The position numbers were made by a program, and so were the translations under genes. Of a stretch of DNA of 64,000 nucleotides, positions 5,909 through 14,174 are shown piece after piece (within the stretch, counting starts at the first letter, position 1; the number at the start of each line of letters is the position of its first letter). The notes beneath the pieces are model-generated. The model was not told the DNA's origin, did no database searches, and worked only from the letters and a program-made list of their open reading frames with translations. The DNA comes from Paenibacillus roseus. GTDB lineage: Bacteria; Bacillota; Bacilli; Paenibacillales; Paenibacillaceae. The stretch lies in contig NZ_JAELUP010000103.1 in the NCBI RefSeq assembly GCF_016424485.1, positions 496,001-560,000 on the forward strand. The letters are read 5' to 3'.

Positions 5909-6946
5909 ATGTCGAATACATCCAAAAGCATGGCAGGCGGCATAATCCGGCCTGCACTGGCTGCGGCAATGGTCATGATTGTGCTGCTCTACATTCCGAC
6001 CCCTTACGCCGCATATGAACCGGGAATTGTAGAGCCTGTCACGCCGATGGTCAAGGTGGTTGCAGGAGACCCGCCGGGGAAAGGGGTTTTTATGCTGACA
6101 ACGGTCAAGATGACGTATGCCAACTACTGGGCGGTACTGCGTTCGGTCTGGGATGATGATCTGGAGTTGTTGAAAAAAAAGGATCTGCTCGGAGACAAAA
6201 GCCAATCCGAATATGCCGCAAGGCTTTTGTATATCATGCAAAATTCGCAGAGCAATGCCATCGAGGCAGCATACAAGGAAGCCAAGATTCCCTATGAAGT
6301 TGCTGCCAAAGAGCTGGTCGTCACGGATGTGCCGCCTCATCAGGAAGGGTTTCGGCCCGGCGACAGCATCAAAGCTGTGCAGGGCAAGAAGGCAAGTACG
6401 GCCCGGTCTTTGGCCGTTTTGCTTAGGGAGCAGGCTCCGGGTGATGAACTCGATTGGACGATTATTCGCCAGGGGAAGGAACTGACGCTCAAGATTCCGC
6501 TAAAGGCGCTGCCGCAGGACGAGACCGGAAAGGATCTGCCGCAGGCGCTCGGCGGCATCGTGCTTGCTGAAATTCGCGATCTTGCGCCCCGGCAGGACCA
6601 ATTTAAGGTATCGATTGCCGCTGGTGACATTGGCGGCCCTTCGGCGGGCTTGATGTTTGCCCTGCAGACGTTCGATGCTCTGACTGAGGGCGACTTGACA
6701 AATGGCCTTCGCATTGCGGGGACGGGGACGATCAGTTCGGACGGCAAAGTCGGGGCAATCGGCGGAGTCGCTTTCAAGGTCACAGCCGCTCACCGGAGCG
6801 GCGCCGAGCTATTCCTTGTGCCGCCGGGCAATGCGCAAGAGGCAAGGGCGAAGGCTAAGGCGCTGGGCACCCCGATGCGCATTGTCCCGATAGCGACACT
6901 CCATGATGCTGTCGTGATGCTGCAAAACGGCTCCTTAACAGGATAG
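5909..6946 (+). CDS. ylbL: PDZ/Lon-like membrane serine protease (YlbL/SepM family)
   Basis: 345 residues: N-terminal membrane anchor (~13-33), extracytoplasmic domain, PDZ domain (~135-200) and Lon-type S16 protease domain. The catalytic dyad is visible as Ser245 in DIGGPSAGLMF and Lys290 in VGAIGGVAFK. The family includes SepM of Streptococcus mutans, which trims the CSP pheromone, and YlbL of B. subtilis, linked to recovery from the DNA damage response. ATG 5909 follows AGAGGAGG. Divergent from ylbJ. Its presence a few kb from an Agr-type peptide locus is probably coincidental, since ylbL is backbone here. Confidence 0.92.
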   Translation: MSNTSKSMAGGIIRPALAAAMVMIVLLYIPTPYAAYEPGIVEPVTPMVKVVAGDPPGKGVFMLTTVKMTYANYWAVLRSVWDDDLELLKKKDLLGDKSQSEYAARLLYIMQNSQSNAIEAAYKEAKIPYEVAAKELVVTDVPPHQEGFRPGDSIKAVQGKKASTARSLAVLLREQAPGDELDWTIIRQGKELTLKIPLKALPQDETGKDLPQALGGIVLAEIRDLAPRQDQFKVSIAAGDIGGPSAGLMFALQTFDALTEGDLTNGLRIAGTGTISSDGKVGAIGGVAFKVTAAHRSGAELFLVPPGNAQEARAKAKALGTPMRIVPIATLHDAVVMLQNGSLTG

Positions 6947-6950
6947 CGCA

Positions 6951-6997
6951 GCTTAAACGGCTTTGCGGCCTTGTGACGAACAAAAGCTTCGTCTCAC
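6951..6997 (-). repeat. dispersed intergenic repeat, copy 1
   Basis: Between the convergent ylbL and tmcAL genes. On the reverse strand it reads ACGAAGCTTTTG...GCAAAGCCGTTTAAGC, a diverged copy of the ~50-bp element best seen at 24010-24062. Confidence 0.7.
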
Positions 6998-7006
6998 GGG
7001 GAACTG

Positions 7007-8248
7007 TTACATGATGACAGGCGGCTCATAGTAGTCGCGGAACAATTCTTTCGGGCCTGCATCCGGATAGGCCAGTTCGTAGAGGGAGGAAGCTCTGACA
7101 TCCAGCTCCAGATAGCGATGCTTGCCTTGGCTCCGGGCGGCGCTGAGCAGAATGGGAACACCTGCGGTCCTCTTCATCCGCTTGAGCAGTTCCCGGCCCT
7201 TGGCAGTGAAACCGAGTACCCGGATATAGTCAATTCCGGAAGCAAGCAGCGGTGGCGCAAGCTGCTCCTTCTGATGATTGAGCAGTACGGAAAGGAGCAC
7301 GCGCTGAAGCTTTGTGCGGGTATAGCGTCGCGTCTTCAAGGCGCCAATCAGCGTTTCAAAATCCGGTTTCTCTAGCACAGGCAGCGCTTGATGCAGCCGA
7401 TGCTCCAGCCCTTCGCTCATCTCGTAATAGCCGCTCAACTGCTGCGGCGATTGCGATAACAGCTGATGAAACAGCTTCGAATAGAAGTTGTCCCAGCTTA
7501 CAGGCTTTCGCCCGGCAGCCAACTCGCGGGCGATGATCGTGTAGGTGGAGCGTGGAATTACTCCGGCGATTTGCTCCATCCCGCCGCCGCCCGCAATGAC
7601 GCTGCGGATTGCGGTGGCACTGGCAATCTGTTGATCGGTAATGGTGCTTTGATTGTATTCCGCTTTCTCGCGTATAATGGTGAAGGGCTCAATGGAGCTG
7701 CCCAGCCGCTCCAGGGCAAGCAGATAATGAAGACCAAGCGTATTGTTGGGACGAGCCAGAGGCAGGCTCGCCGCTCGCTGGTTTCCAATTGTCTCCATAT
7801 AATGCCGTACAGCGCTGCTGTAAGCGGACGGATAGCTTGCGCCGCGGTCAAGCTCTCCACGCAGCATGAGCCGGAACGCTTCAGGCTCATGAGCCAGGCT
7901 GGCGGCGATAGCGCGGAGGCTGTCCAGATCGCCATTCTCGCTGCCGAAGCACAGCGCATCAACTATGCCTGTGGCCTGCAGCAATGATACGGCGCCATAG
8001 GCGAACCATTCGGCCGCCTGCGTGGCGTATGCGACCGGCAGCTCAATGACGAGATCGCAGCCGCCCGCAAGCGCCATTTCAGTTCGCGCCCGCTTGCCGA
8101 ACATTGCCGGCTCGCCGCGTTGCAGGAAATTCCCGCTCATGACGGCGACGACAGCATCGGCCCCGGTTACGGCAAGCGACTGCTGCAAATGATAGAGATG
8201 TCCGTTATGAAACGGATTGTATTCAACAATGACGCCGACGGTGCGCAT
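7007..8248 (-). CDS. tmcAL: tRNA(Met) cytidine acetate ligase TmcAL (YlbM)
   Basis: 413 residues opening with MRTVGVIVEYNPFHNGHLYHL, whose H-N-G-H is the nucleotidyltransferase signature of the YlbM/TmcAL family. TmcAL activates acetate with ATP and attaches it to N4 of C34 of elongator tRNA-Met. Start ATG at 8248 with GGAGG seven or so bases upstream on the reverse strand. It is convergent with ylbL and divergent from ylbN, as in related genomes. Length is typical. Confidence 0.95.
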   Translation of the reverse strand: MRTVGVIVEYNPFHNGHLYHLQQSLAVTGADAVVAVMSGNFLQRGEPAMFGKRARTEMALAGGCDLVIELPVAYATQAAEWFAYGAVSLLQATGIVDALCFGSENGDLDSLRAIAASLAHEPEAFRLMLRGELDRGASYPSAYSSAVRHYMETIGNQRAASLPLARPNNTLGLHYLLALERLGSSIEPFTIIREKAEYNQSTITDQQIASATAIRSVIAGGGGMEQIAGVIPRSTYTIIARELAAGRKPVSWDNFYSKLFHQLLSQSPQQLSGYYEMSEGLEHRLHQALPVLEKPDFETLIGALKTRRYTRTKLQRVLLSVLLNHQKEQLAPPLLASGIDYIRVLGFTAKGRELLKRMKRTAGVPILLSAARSQGKHRYLELDVRASSLYELAYPDAGPKELFRDYYEPPVIM

Positions 8249-8351
8249 AACGCCTTTCCTCCAAGCTGAATTTTGTTTTTCTAAAATATAGCATGTTCGG
8301 GGCGTATGAGGCGAATTCGGTCAATTTTACCGTTTTGTTCCGTGTGAAATG

Positions 8352-8381
8352 TTGACAAGATGCCGGGCGGGTCGATATAAT
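8352..8381 (+). promoter_or_regulatory. strong sigma-A promoter of ylbN-rpmF
   Basis: TTGACA (8352-8357), 18 bp, TATAAT (8376-8381): both hexamers are perfect consensus. The transcript would begin about 20 nt before the ylbN ATG at 8408. Confidence 0.85.
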
Positions 8382-8407
8382 AATCTTTGTTTGTTTGGAG
8401 TGATCTT

Positions 8408-8917
8408 ATGCTGCTCAAAATGCAGGATGTGTTAACTAAGGGGATTAAGGTCCCGTTTCATACGTCAATGAATGTCGATGAGCTTTTACGAAATAACAAG
8501 GATGTCAGGGGAGCAAGTCCTGTCACTGTTGAGCTTTCATCCCATGCCGAGGACAAGGTTGTCGTGGTGGAAGGGAAACTGGAGCTGGATGTTGAATTGT
8601 CCTGCTCACGGTGCCTGGAGCCCACCAGGGAGCATCTGTCGATTCCTTTTTACGAGAAGTTCCAGACGTCGGCAACCTATGAAGAACGGCCGGAGAATGA
8701 GGATATTATCCCTGTAGAGGAAGACAAGCTGAATTTGACGCCTTATGTCGAGGAATCTGTACTGCTTTATATGCCTTTTGTGCCGCTCTGCAAGGAGGAC
8801 TGCCAGGGGCTATGTCCGCAATGCGGAAGCAACAGAAACGAGAAGGAATGCGGGTGTTCGAATGAAGCGATTGATCCGCGATTTGCTGCGCTAAAGGACC
8901 TGTTCAAGGACCAATAG
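8408..8917 (+). CDS. ylbN: DUF177/YceD family protein YlbN
   Basis: 169 residues from ATG 8408, preceded by GGAGTGATC. The C-terminal half carries paired cysteines (CKEDCQGLCPQCG and a later CGC), typical of the DUF177 family, which is almost always encoded directly before rpmF. In plants and E. coli the family has been linked to 23S rRNA maturation; in Bacillus the function is not established. Upstream in-frame TTG at 8387 would lie before the expected transcript start. It is 32 bp from rpmF and cotranscribed with it. Confidence 0.9.
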   Translation: MLLKMQDVLTKGIKVPFHTSMNVDELLRNNKDVRGASPVTVELSSHAEDKVVVVEGKLELDVELSCSRCLEPTREHLSIPFYEKFQTSATYEERPENEDIIPVEEDKLNLTPYVEESVLLYMPFVPLCKEDCQGLCPQCGSNRNEKECGCSNEAIDPRFAALKDLFKDQ

Positions 8918-8949
8918 CCGGATGCAATTTTGTGAAGGAGGTGGGAAAG

Positions 8950-9123
8950 ATGGCAGTACCACAAAGAAGAACATCCAAAACTCGCCGTGACAAACGCCGT
9001 ACGCATTTCAAACTGGCTGTGCCGGGTATGGTTAAATGCGACCAATGCGGAGAGTTGAAATTGTCTCACCGTGTATGTAAAGTATGCGGAACGTATAAAT
9101 CAAGAGAAATCATCAAGCAGTAG
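8950..9123 (+). CDS. rpmF: 50S ribosomal protein L32
   Basis: 57 residues beginning MAVPQRRTSKTRRDKRRTHF, diagnostic of L32, with a zinc-ribbon type C-x2-C ... C-x2-C set (CDQCG and CKVCG). ATG 8950 follows GAAGGAGGTG. The intact cysteines mark this as the zinc-binding (C+) paralogue. It sits in the classic ylbN-rpmF-fapR context and is followed by two terminators. Confidence 0.97.
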   Translation: MAVPQRRTSKTRRDKRRTHFKLAVPGMVKCDQCGELKLSHRVCKVCGTYKSREIIKQ

Positions 9124-9138
9124 TTGACACGAATAAAG

Positions 9139-9172
9139 TAGTACTTCATCCATGGTGAGGTGCTATTTTTTT
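9139..9172 (+). terminator. rpmF terminator
   Basis: TAGTACTTCA (9139-9148) pairs with TGAGGTGCTA (9156-9165), with two G-U pairs, followed by T7. Confidence 0.8.
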
Positions 9173-9225
9173 GTCCGCAGCCGCCCTGGTTTGTTTCATC
9201 AAGCGGCTGTCGGTAAAGCATTCCC

Positions 9226-9256
9226 TGCGGCGGGCATTGCTTCCCGCCGCATTTTT
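9226..9256 (+). terminator. second strong terminator before fapR
   Basis: TGCGGCGGG (9226-9234) and CCCGCCGCA (9243-9251) form a perfect 9-bp GC-rich stem with an 8-base loop followed by T5. The loop and right arm overlap the predicted -35 element of the fapR promoter. Confidence 0.85.
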
Positions 9257-9285
9257 CTTTATACTAAATTAGTACCAGGTGATAA
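9237..9285 (+). promoter_or_regulatory. fapR promoter with FapR operator
   Basis: TTGCTT (9237-9242), 17 bp, TATACT (9260-9265) make a promoter. Directly downstream TTAGTACCAGGTGATAA (9269-9285) is an imperfect palindrome, TTAnnACC-A-GGTnnTAA, closely matching the TTAGTACC-containing FapR box known from Bacillus. The operator covers the expected start site, consistent with autorepression relieved by malonyl-CoA/malonyl-ACP. A ~200-nt leader follows, with an 8-bp perfect stem CACCCCTG/CAGGGGTG at 9382-9389/9417-9424. Confidence 0.8.
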
Positions 9286-9472
9286 CAGCTGATAGACACA
9301 CCTTTTCAAGTTGCACAGGCAGACAAGTCCCGCGGCTCGAATCCGGCCCTGCTCTGACACTTCCTGTGCGCAGCATGAAGACACCCCTGGCGGGGCCGCT
9401 TTATGTTGCCTGATTTCAGGGGTGAAGCGGTGTATATCGGGGTCAATCACTTACTATAATTGTATAAAGGTG

Positions 9473-10087
9473 GTGCGGACAATCGAGCGTCTGCCCAAGC
9501 GTCAACGGCAGCAGCAGCTCTCCAGACTGATTGAGGAGAACCCGTTCATGACGGACAGAGAACTGAACAGGCTGCTTAAAGTTAGTATACAAACGATAAG
9601 ACTGGACCGTCTGGAGCTGGGAATTCCCGAGCTTAGGGAGCGAGTCAAGCTGATGGCTGAGCGCTCCTATGATTCGGTCCGGTCATTGCCTCTGCATGAG
9701 GTGATAGGGGACATTATTGATCTGCAACTGGATAAGAGCGGAATCTCGATCTTTGAAATTCGGGAGGAACATGTATTCTCCCGGACTGGTATCGCCCGCG
9801 GACATCATGTATTTGCACAAGCCAATTCGCTTGCGGTAGCCGTTATTAATGACGAGATCGCGCTGACAGCGTCTGCGGACATCCGGTTCGTCCGGTCGGT
9901 CGGGCTGGGAGAAAAGTGTATTGCAAAGGCTTATGTCAACTCCATCTCAGGAGGGCGCAGCAAAGCTAAAGTGGATGTATTTACGTATGTCGGCGAGGAA
10001 ATGGTGTTTCAAGGACATTTTGTCATCTATCGATCCGCAGGGGACGAAAAACTCGAAGGAGGAGACGAACATGCGGATCGCAATTGA
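9473..10087 (+). CDS. fapR: transcription factor FapR, fatty acid and phospholipid biosynthesis repressor
   Basis: About 204 residues: an N-terminal HTH (VSIQTIRLDRLELGIPELRERVK, nearly identical to known FapR) and a C-terminal hot-dog domain that binds malonyl-CoA. FapR represses fab/plsX genes and responds to malonyl thioesters. The start is uncertain: GTG codons at 9470 and 9473 lie only two bases after AAAGG, and an in-frame GTG at 9422 is also possible. The FapR box upstream at 9269-9285 supports autoregulation. It overlaps plsX by 17 bp. Confidence 0.93.
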   Translation: MRTIERLPKRQRQQQLSRLIEENPFMTDRELNRLLKVSIQTIRLDRLELGIPELRERVKLMAERSYDSVRSLPLHEVIGDIIDLQLDKSGISIFEIREEHVFSRTGIARGHHVFAQANSLAVAVINDEIALTASADIRFVRSVGLGEKCIAKAYVNSISGGRSKAKVDVFTYVGEEMVFQGHFVIYRSAGDEKLEGGDEHADRN

Positions 10088-11060
10088 TGCAATGGGCGGC
10101 GACAATGCTCCGTCAGCCCTTGTAGCAGGAGCGCTGAAAGCAGCGCAGGACTGGACGGATACACATATTGTGCTGGTTGGCGATACGGCTGTCATCGAAC
10201 CGCTGCTCGCAGGCGGGAAGCCCGCAAATTTGGAAATCAGGCATGCTGCCGAGAAGATTGAGGCGGATGAGGAGCCGGTGAAGGCGATTCGCCGCAAGAA
10301 GGATTCATCGATGGTGGTAGCCGGCCGTCTCGTGCGCGAGGGCGAGGCCGACGGGATGATTTCGGCAGGCAATACCGGAGCGCTGATGACAGCGGGGCTG
10401 CTCGTTGTCGGGCGCATCGAAGGCATCGAGCGACCGGCGCTGGCTCCGATGATGCCGACCAGGGACGACTTGGGCGTGCTTGCATTGGACCTTGGAGCGA
10501 ATATGGATGCCAAGCCGGAGCACCTGCTCCAATATGCGCTGATGGGGAGCATTTACAGGGAGAAGGTTCACGGGATGAAAAATCCGCGCGTCGGACTGCT
10601 CAATGTTGGTACGGAAGCCAGAAAAGGCAATGAGCTGACCAAGGCGGCCTTCGATCTGATCGAGCAATCTTCTCTGAACTTTGTTGGCAATGTCGAGGCA
10701 CGGGATGTGCTCGACCGCAACTGCGATATTCTCATCTGCGACGGCTTTGTCGGCAATATTTTGCTGAAAACGATGGAGGGAACGGCGGGCTTTCTCATGA
10801 AGACGCTGAAGGAAGAATTCAGCCGTTCATTGCTGACCAAGATTGCAGCGGCGATCATGATGCCGGGCCTGAAGGGACTTAGGCGGAAGATGGATTACAA
10901 GGAGCATGGCGCCGCGCCGCTGCTGGGCGTCAACGGACTTATTATGAAATGTCACGGATCATCGGACGCTATGGCGGTAAGGAATGCGGTGCGTCAAGCC
11001 CGTATTGCGCTGCAGGGCAATCTGATCCCATCTATTACGTCGGAAATAAGCGGGAAGTGA
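10071..11060 (+). CDS. plsX: phosphate acyltransferase PlsX
   Basis: 329 residues from ATG 10071 (GAAGGAGGAGACGAAC upstream), giving the family N-terminus MRIAIDAMGGDNAP. PlsX converts acyl-ACP and phosphate to acyl-phosphate, the donor for PlsY in membrane glycerolipid synthesis. Motifs SAGNTGALMTAGLL and ALDLGANMDAKPEHLLQ(Y) are typical. It starts within the end of fapR, so translation is coupled; the FapR operator upstream would control it too. Confidence 0.96.
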   Translation: MRIAIDAMGGDNAPSALVAGALKAAQDWTDTHIVLVGDTAVIEPLLAGGKPANLEIRHAAEKIEADEEPVKAIRRKKDSSMVVAGRLVREGEADGMISAGNTGALMTAGLLVVGRIEGIERPALAPMMPTRDDLGVLALDLGANMDAKPEHLLQYALMGSIYREKVHGMKNPRVGLLNVGTEARKGNELTKAAFDLIEQSSLNFVGNVEARDVLDRNCDILICDGFVGNILLKTMEGTAGFLMKTLKEEFSRSLLTKIAAAIMMPGLKGLRRKMDYKEHGAAPLLGVNGLIMKCHGSSDAMAVRNAVRQARIALQGNLIPSITSEISGK

Positions 11061-11071
11061 GAGTAACCTCT

Positions 11072-12055
11072 ATGAATTTGCACACTGTCGGAATTATCGG
11101 AACCGGAAAATACGTTCCTGAGCGCATTTTGACCAATCAAGAGCTGGAACAAATGGTGGAGACGAGCGACGAGTGGATTGTTACGCGGACAGGCATACGG
11201 GAGCGCCGGATTGCCGCCCCGGAGCAGGCAACTTCGGATCTGGCCTATGAAGCCTCGCTCGGGGCGCTGGAGAAAGCCGGAATTTCGGCAGAAGAGCTGG
11301 ACCTGATTATCGTCGCGACGATCACGCCGGATACCGCCTTCCCGTCAACTGCCTGCCTCCTGCAGAACAAGCTCGGCGCAAGCAAGGCGGCAGCCTTCGA
11401 TCTGTCCGCCGCATGCTCCGGCTTTATCTATGGGCTGGCGACAGCGTCCGGCATGATTGCTTCCGGCATGTACAAGCATGTGCTGGTCGTTGGCGCAGAA
11501 TGCCTCTCCCGCATTACGGATTATACGGATCGCAACACATGCATTCTGTTCGGTGACGGTGCTGGAGCGGTCGTGCTCGGGCGCGTGCCTGAAGGTCGAG
11601 GATTCCGTTCCTTCCAGCTTGGGGCTGACGGCTCCGGGGGCGAACTGCTTAAGGTAAGCGGCGGCGGTTCACGCCTGTCGCCGGAAAGCGCTGAGGCTGT
11701 GAAGGGGAACTTCATCCAGATGGCCGGCAGCGAGGTGTTCAAGTTTGCTGTCCGCATTATGGGCGGGGCAGCAGAGGAAGCGTTGGAGAAAGCGGGACTG
11801 GGCAAGGCGGATATCGATTTGTTGATCCCGCATCAGGCCAACATTCGGATTATCCAGTCTGCATTGAACCGGCTGGAGCTGCCAGAGGAAAAATGCATGA
11901 TCAATCTGGACAAGTACGGCAACGTGTCAGCAGGCTCTATTCCGATTGCCCTGGCTGAAGCGGTTGAACAAGGCCGTGTCAAAGAAGGAGACACTCTCGT
12001 GCTTGTCGGATTCGGCGGCGGACTTACCTGGGGAGCTTCTACACTGATTTGGTAG
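11072..12055 (+). CDS. fabH: beta-ketoacyl-ACP synthase III
   Basis: 327 residues from ATG 11072. FabH condenses acetyl- or branched-chain acyl-CoA with malonyl-ACP to start fatty acid synthesis and so sets branched-chain content. The catalytic triad is visible: Cys115 in LSAACSGFIYG, His in LIPHQANIRI and Asn in YGNVSAGS. The ribosome binding site is weak, 11 bp after the plsX stop, which suggests coupling. In B. subtilis fabH copies lie elsewhere; insertion between plsX and fabD is common in other Firmicutes. Confidence 0.96.
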   Translation: MNLHTVGIIGTGKYVPERILTNQELEQMVETSDEWIVTRTGIRERRIAAPEQATSDLAYEASLGALEKAGISAEELDLIIVATITPDTAFPSTACLLQNKLGASKAAAFDLSAACSGFIYGLATASGMIASGMYKHVLVVGAECLSRITDYTDRNTCILFGDGAGAVVLGRVPEGRGFRSFQLGADGSGGELLKVSGGGSRLSPESAEAVKGNFIQMAGSEVFKFAVRIMGGAAEEALEKAGLGKADIDLLIPHQANIRIIQSALNRLELPEEKCMINLDKYGNVSAGSIPIALAEAVEQGRVKEGDTLVLVGFGGGLTWGASTLIW

Positions 12056-12085
12056 GAGCGATCCAAGACAGGAGGAGTACAGCAT

Positions 12086-13015
12086 ATGGGTAAAATAGCT
12101 TTTGTTTTTCCCGGTCAGGGAGCGCAAGCGGTTGGCATGGGCAAGGATTTCTATGATCAGTATCCGGCCTCCCGCGCAATTATTGAGCGGGCTGATGCGG
12201 CGCTGGGCTTTTCGCTAAGCGAAATTATTTTTAACGGACCGGGCGATGAGCTTAAGCAGACGATCAATACGCAACCGGCTCTGCTTGCAGTCAGTGTAGC
12301 CATACTCGAAGCGCTCAGAGAAAAAAATATTCAGCCGGACTTCACGGCGGGTCACAGCCTGGGCGAGTACAGCGCCTTGGTGGCCTCCGGTGTGATCGGC
12401 TTTGAGGATGCAGTCCGTACGGTACGGGCGCGCGGCCAACTGATGGAGCAGGCAGTTCCGGGCGGGCAAGGCGCCATGGCAGCAGTACTTGGTGCGGAGC
12501 GTGAGGCGCTGACAGCACTGTGCCAGGAAATCAGCGCTTCCGTTGGCCCGGTTGAACTGGCAAATGTCAATTGTCCGGGTCAAATCGTTGTTTCCGGTTC
12601 AGCGGCTGGTGTTAATGAAGTTGTAAGCCGTGGGAAGGAGATTGGCGCCAAGCGCGTGCTTCCGCTGGAAGTAAGCGGGCCGTTCCACTCCTCGCTGATG
12701 CAGCCCGCGGCTGATGGCTTGGCTGAAGTGCTGGAAGGCGTAGAGCTTCAAGATGCGTCTGTTCCGGTACTTGCGAATGTAACGGCGGAACAGACCGAAT
12801 CCGCAGAGGAAATCCGCTCGTTGCTGGTGCAGCAAGTCGTTTCTCCGGTATTGTGGGAAGACAGCGTTCGGACGATGATCGACCGGGGCGTTGATACGTT
12901 TATCGAGATCGGTTCGGGAACCGTACTGGCAGGGCTGATCAAAAAAATCGACAAATCCGTCTCCACCGTGTCCGTAAACAGCGTTGAAGCGCTGGAGAAG
13001 CTGGGCGGCGAATAG
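12086..13015 (+). CDS. fabD: malonyl-CoA:ACP transacylase
   Basis: 309 residues with the acyltransferase signature FVFPGQGAQAVGMG at the N-terminus, nucleophile Ser91 in GHSLGEYSAL and catalytic His in GPFHSSLM. It loads malonyl groups on acyl carrier protein. ATG 12086 follows AGGAGG. The gene is part of the fapR-led operon, 30 bp after fabH, and belongs to the FapR regulon in Bacillus. Confidence 0.97.
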   Translation: MGKIAFVFPGQGAQAVGMGKDFYDQYPASRAIIERADAALGFSLSEIIFNGPGDELKQTINTQPALLAVSVAILEALREKNIQPDFTAGHSLGEYSALVASGVIGFEDAVRTVRARGQLMEQAVPGGQGAMAAVLGAEREALTALCQEISASVGPVELANVNCPGQIVVSGSAAGVNEVVSRGKEIGAKRVLPLEVSGPFHSSLMQPAADGLAEVLEGVELQDASVPVLANVTAEQTESAEEIRSLLVQQVVSPVLWEDSVRTMIDRGVDTFIEIGSGTVLAGLIKKIDKSVSTVSVNSVEALEKLGGE

Positions 13016-13038
13016 CTTGATTGACATTCATTTGTTCA
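13016..13038 (+). repeat. 23-bp element shared with 28886-28908
   Basis: This stretch matches 28886-28908 at 21 of 23 bases. Its core TGATTGA-CAT-TCATTTG is an imperfect inverted repeat. Here it overlaps the -35 box of the candidate fabG promoter, so it may be an operator. Confidence 0.5.
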
Positions 13039-13050
13039 ACTTCATATACA
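13021..13050 (+). promoter_or_regulatory. internal promoter candidate for fabG-acpP
   Basis: TTGACA (13021-13026), 18 bp, TATACA (13045-13050), just before the fabG ribosome binding site. Confidence 0.5.
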
Positions 13051-13075
13051 TAAAGTGAGCGGGAGGAGAATGTGC

Positions 13076-13828
13076 ATGTTTGGAGATTTGACAGGTAAAA
13101 AGGCGCTTGTTACCGGAGCATCCCGCGGCATCGGCCGGGCGATTGCAATTGCTTTGGCTGAGGGCGGAGCTGATGTAGCCGTCAACTATTCCGGCAGCGA
13201 GGCCGCTGCCGCAGAGACTGCCGCCACAATTGAAGCGCTGGGCCGCCGCGCGCTGGTCATCCGGGGCAATGTCGGCAAATCAGCGGAATTCGATGCGATG
13301 GTATCCCAGGTAATCAGTGAATGGGGCACGCTGGACATTCTCGTCAACAATGCCGGCATTACGAGAGACAATCTCATTATGCGCATGAAGGAAGAGGAAT
13401 TCGATGAGGTCATTGAGACCAATCTCAAGGGCGTATTCAACGGGATCAAAGCCGTTACACGCCCGATGATGAAGCAGCGCTCCGGCCGCATCATCAATAT
13501 TTCTTCCGTAGTGGGTGCTCTTGGCAACCCGGGACAAGCGAACTATGTCGCTGCCAAAGCAGGCGTTATCGGCCTGACCAAATCGTCGGCGCGCGAGCTC
13601 GCTTCTCGCGGCATTACGGTGAATTGTATCGCTCCCGGCTTTATTCAGACGGATATGACAGACAAGCTTTCGGAGGACATGAAATCGCAGCTTTCAAGCC
13701 AGATTCCGCTCGCGAAGCTCGGCCGGCCGGAGGATATTGCGTCGGCTGTGAGATTCCTGGCTTCCGATGCATCGTCCTATATGACCGGTCAGACGCTGCA
13801 TGTAGACGGCGGCATGTACATGGGATAA
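13076..13828 (+). CDS. fabG: 3-oxoacyl-ACP reductase FabG
   Basis: 250 residues from ATG 13076 (GGGAGGAG upstream; in-frame starts at 13055 and 13070 are less well placed). Short-chain dehydrogenase features: NADP-binding TGASRGIG, NNAG, the active-site Ser in ISSVVG and Y-x3-K in YVAAKAG. It reduces 3-oxoacyl-ACP in each elongation round. It follows fabD and precedes acpP as in most Firmicutes. Confidence 0.96.
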   Translation: MFGDLTGKKALVTGASRGIGRAIAIALAEGGADVAVNYSGSEAAAAETAATIEALGRRALVIRGNVGKSAEFDAMVSQVISEWGTLDILVNNAGITRDNLIMRMKEEEFDEVIETNLKGVFNGIKAVTRPMMKQRSGRIINISSVVGALGNPGQANYVAAKAGVIGLTKSSARELASRGITVNCIAPGFIQTDMTDKLSEDMKSQLSSQIPLAKLGRPEDIASAVRFLASDASSYMTGQTLHVDGGMYMG

Positions 13829-13879
13829 CGGTTTTGCGTCAGCTGTTTTTGGGCTATGGCAATTTGTCCTTGATTCTCG

Positions 13880-13885
13880 TATAAT
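13880..13885 (+). promoter_or_regulatory. possible -10 box before acpP
   Basis: A perfect TATAAT lies 22 bp before the acpP start; the matching -35 (TGGCAA region) is poor. Strong expression of acpP would justify an extra promoter, but this remains tentative. Confidence 0.35.
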
Positions 13886-13906
13886 ACCAAAAGGAGGTGA
13901 ACATAG

Positions 13907-14140
13907 ATGTCAGACGTAGTGGAACGTGTAAAACGCATCGTCGTTGACCGCCTTGGCGTAGACGAAGCTGAAGTATCGCTGGAAGCATCTTTCAAGGATG
14001 ATCTTGGCGCTGATTCTCTCGATGTCGTTGAATTGGTCATGGAGTTGGAAGACGAGTTCGACTTGGAAATCTCTGATGAGGATGCAGAGAAAATCACCAC
14101 TGTGGGAGAAGTAGTCAATTACATACAATCTCATACGTAA
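13907..14140 (+). CDS. acpP: acyl carrier protein
   Basis: 77 acidic residues with the 4'-phosphopantetheine attachment site DLGADSLDVVEL (Ser37). ATG 13907 is preceded by AAAAGGAGGTGAACATAG, a very strong ribosome binding site in keeping with high expression. Carries growing acyl chains between the Fab enzymes and to PlsX. Confidence 0.98.
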   Translation: MSDVVERVKRIVVDRLGVDEAEVSLEASFKDDLGADSLDVVELVMELEDEFDLEISDEDAEKITTVGEVVNYIQSHT

Positions 14141-14149
14141 GGTTTTGCA

Positions 14150-14174
14150 AAGTCCCGTTAACATAACGGGACTT
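14150..14174 (+). terminator. hairpin between acpP and fabF (attenuator-like)
   Basis: AAGTCCCGTTA and TAACGGGACTT form an 11-bp perfect stem with a 3-base loop; the tail is CTCTCC, not a U-run. It may protect the acpP mRNA end or attenuate read-through. The rest of the 248-bp gap shows no gene. Confidence 0.5.

Noticed and set aside
5909..6946. YlbL/SepM-type protease as the exporter-linked processor of the nearby AgrD-like peptide
   Set aside because: ylbL is part of the conserved backbone next to ylbJ/tmcAL; distance (4 kb) and genomic conservation give no specific link.
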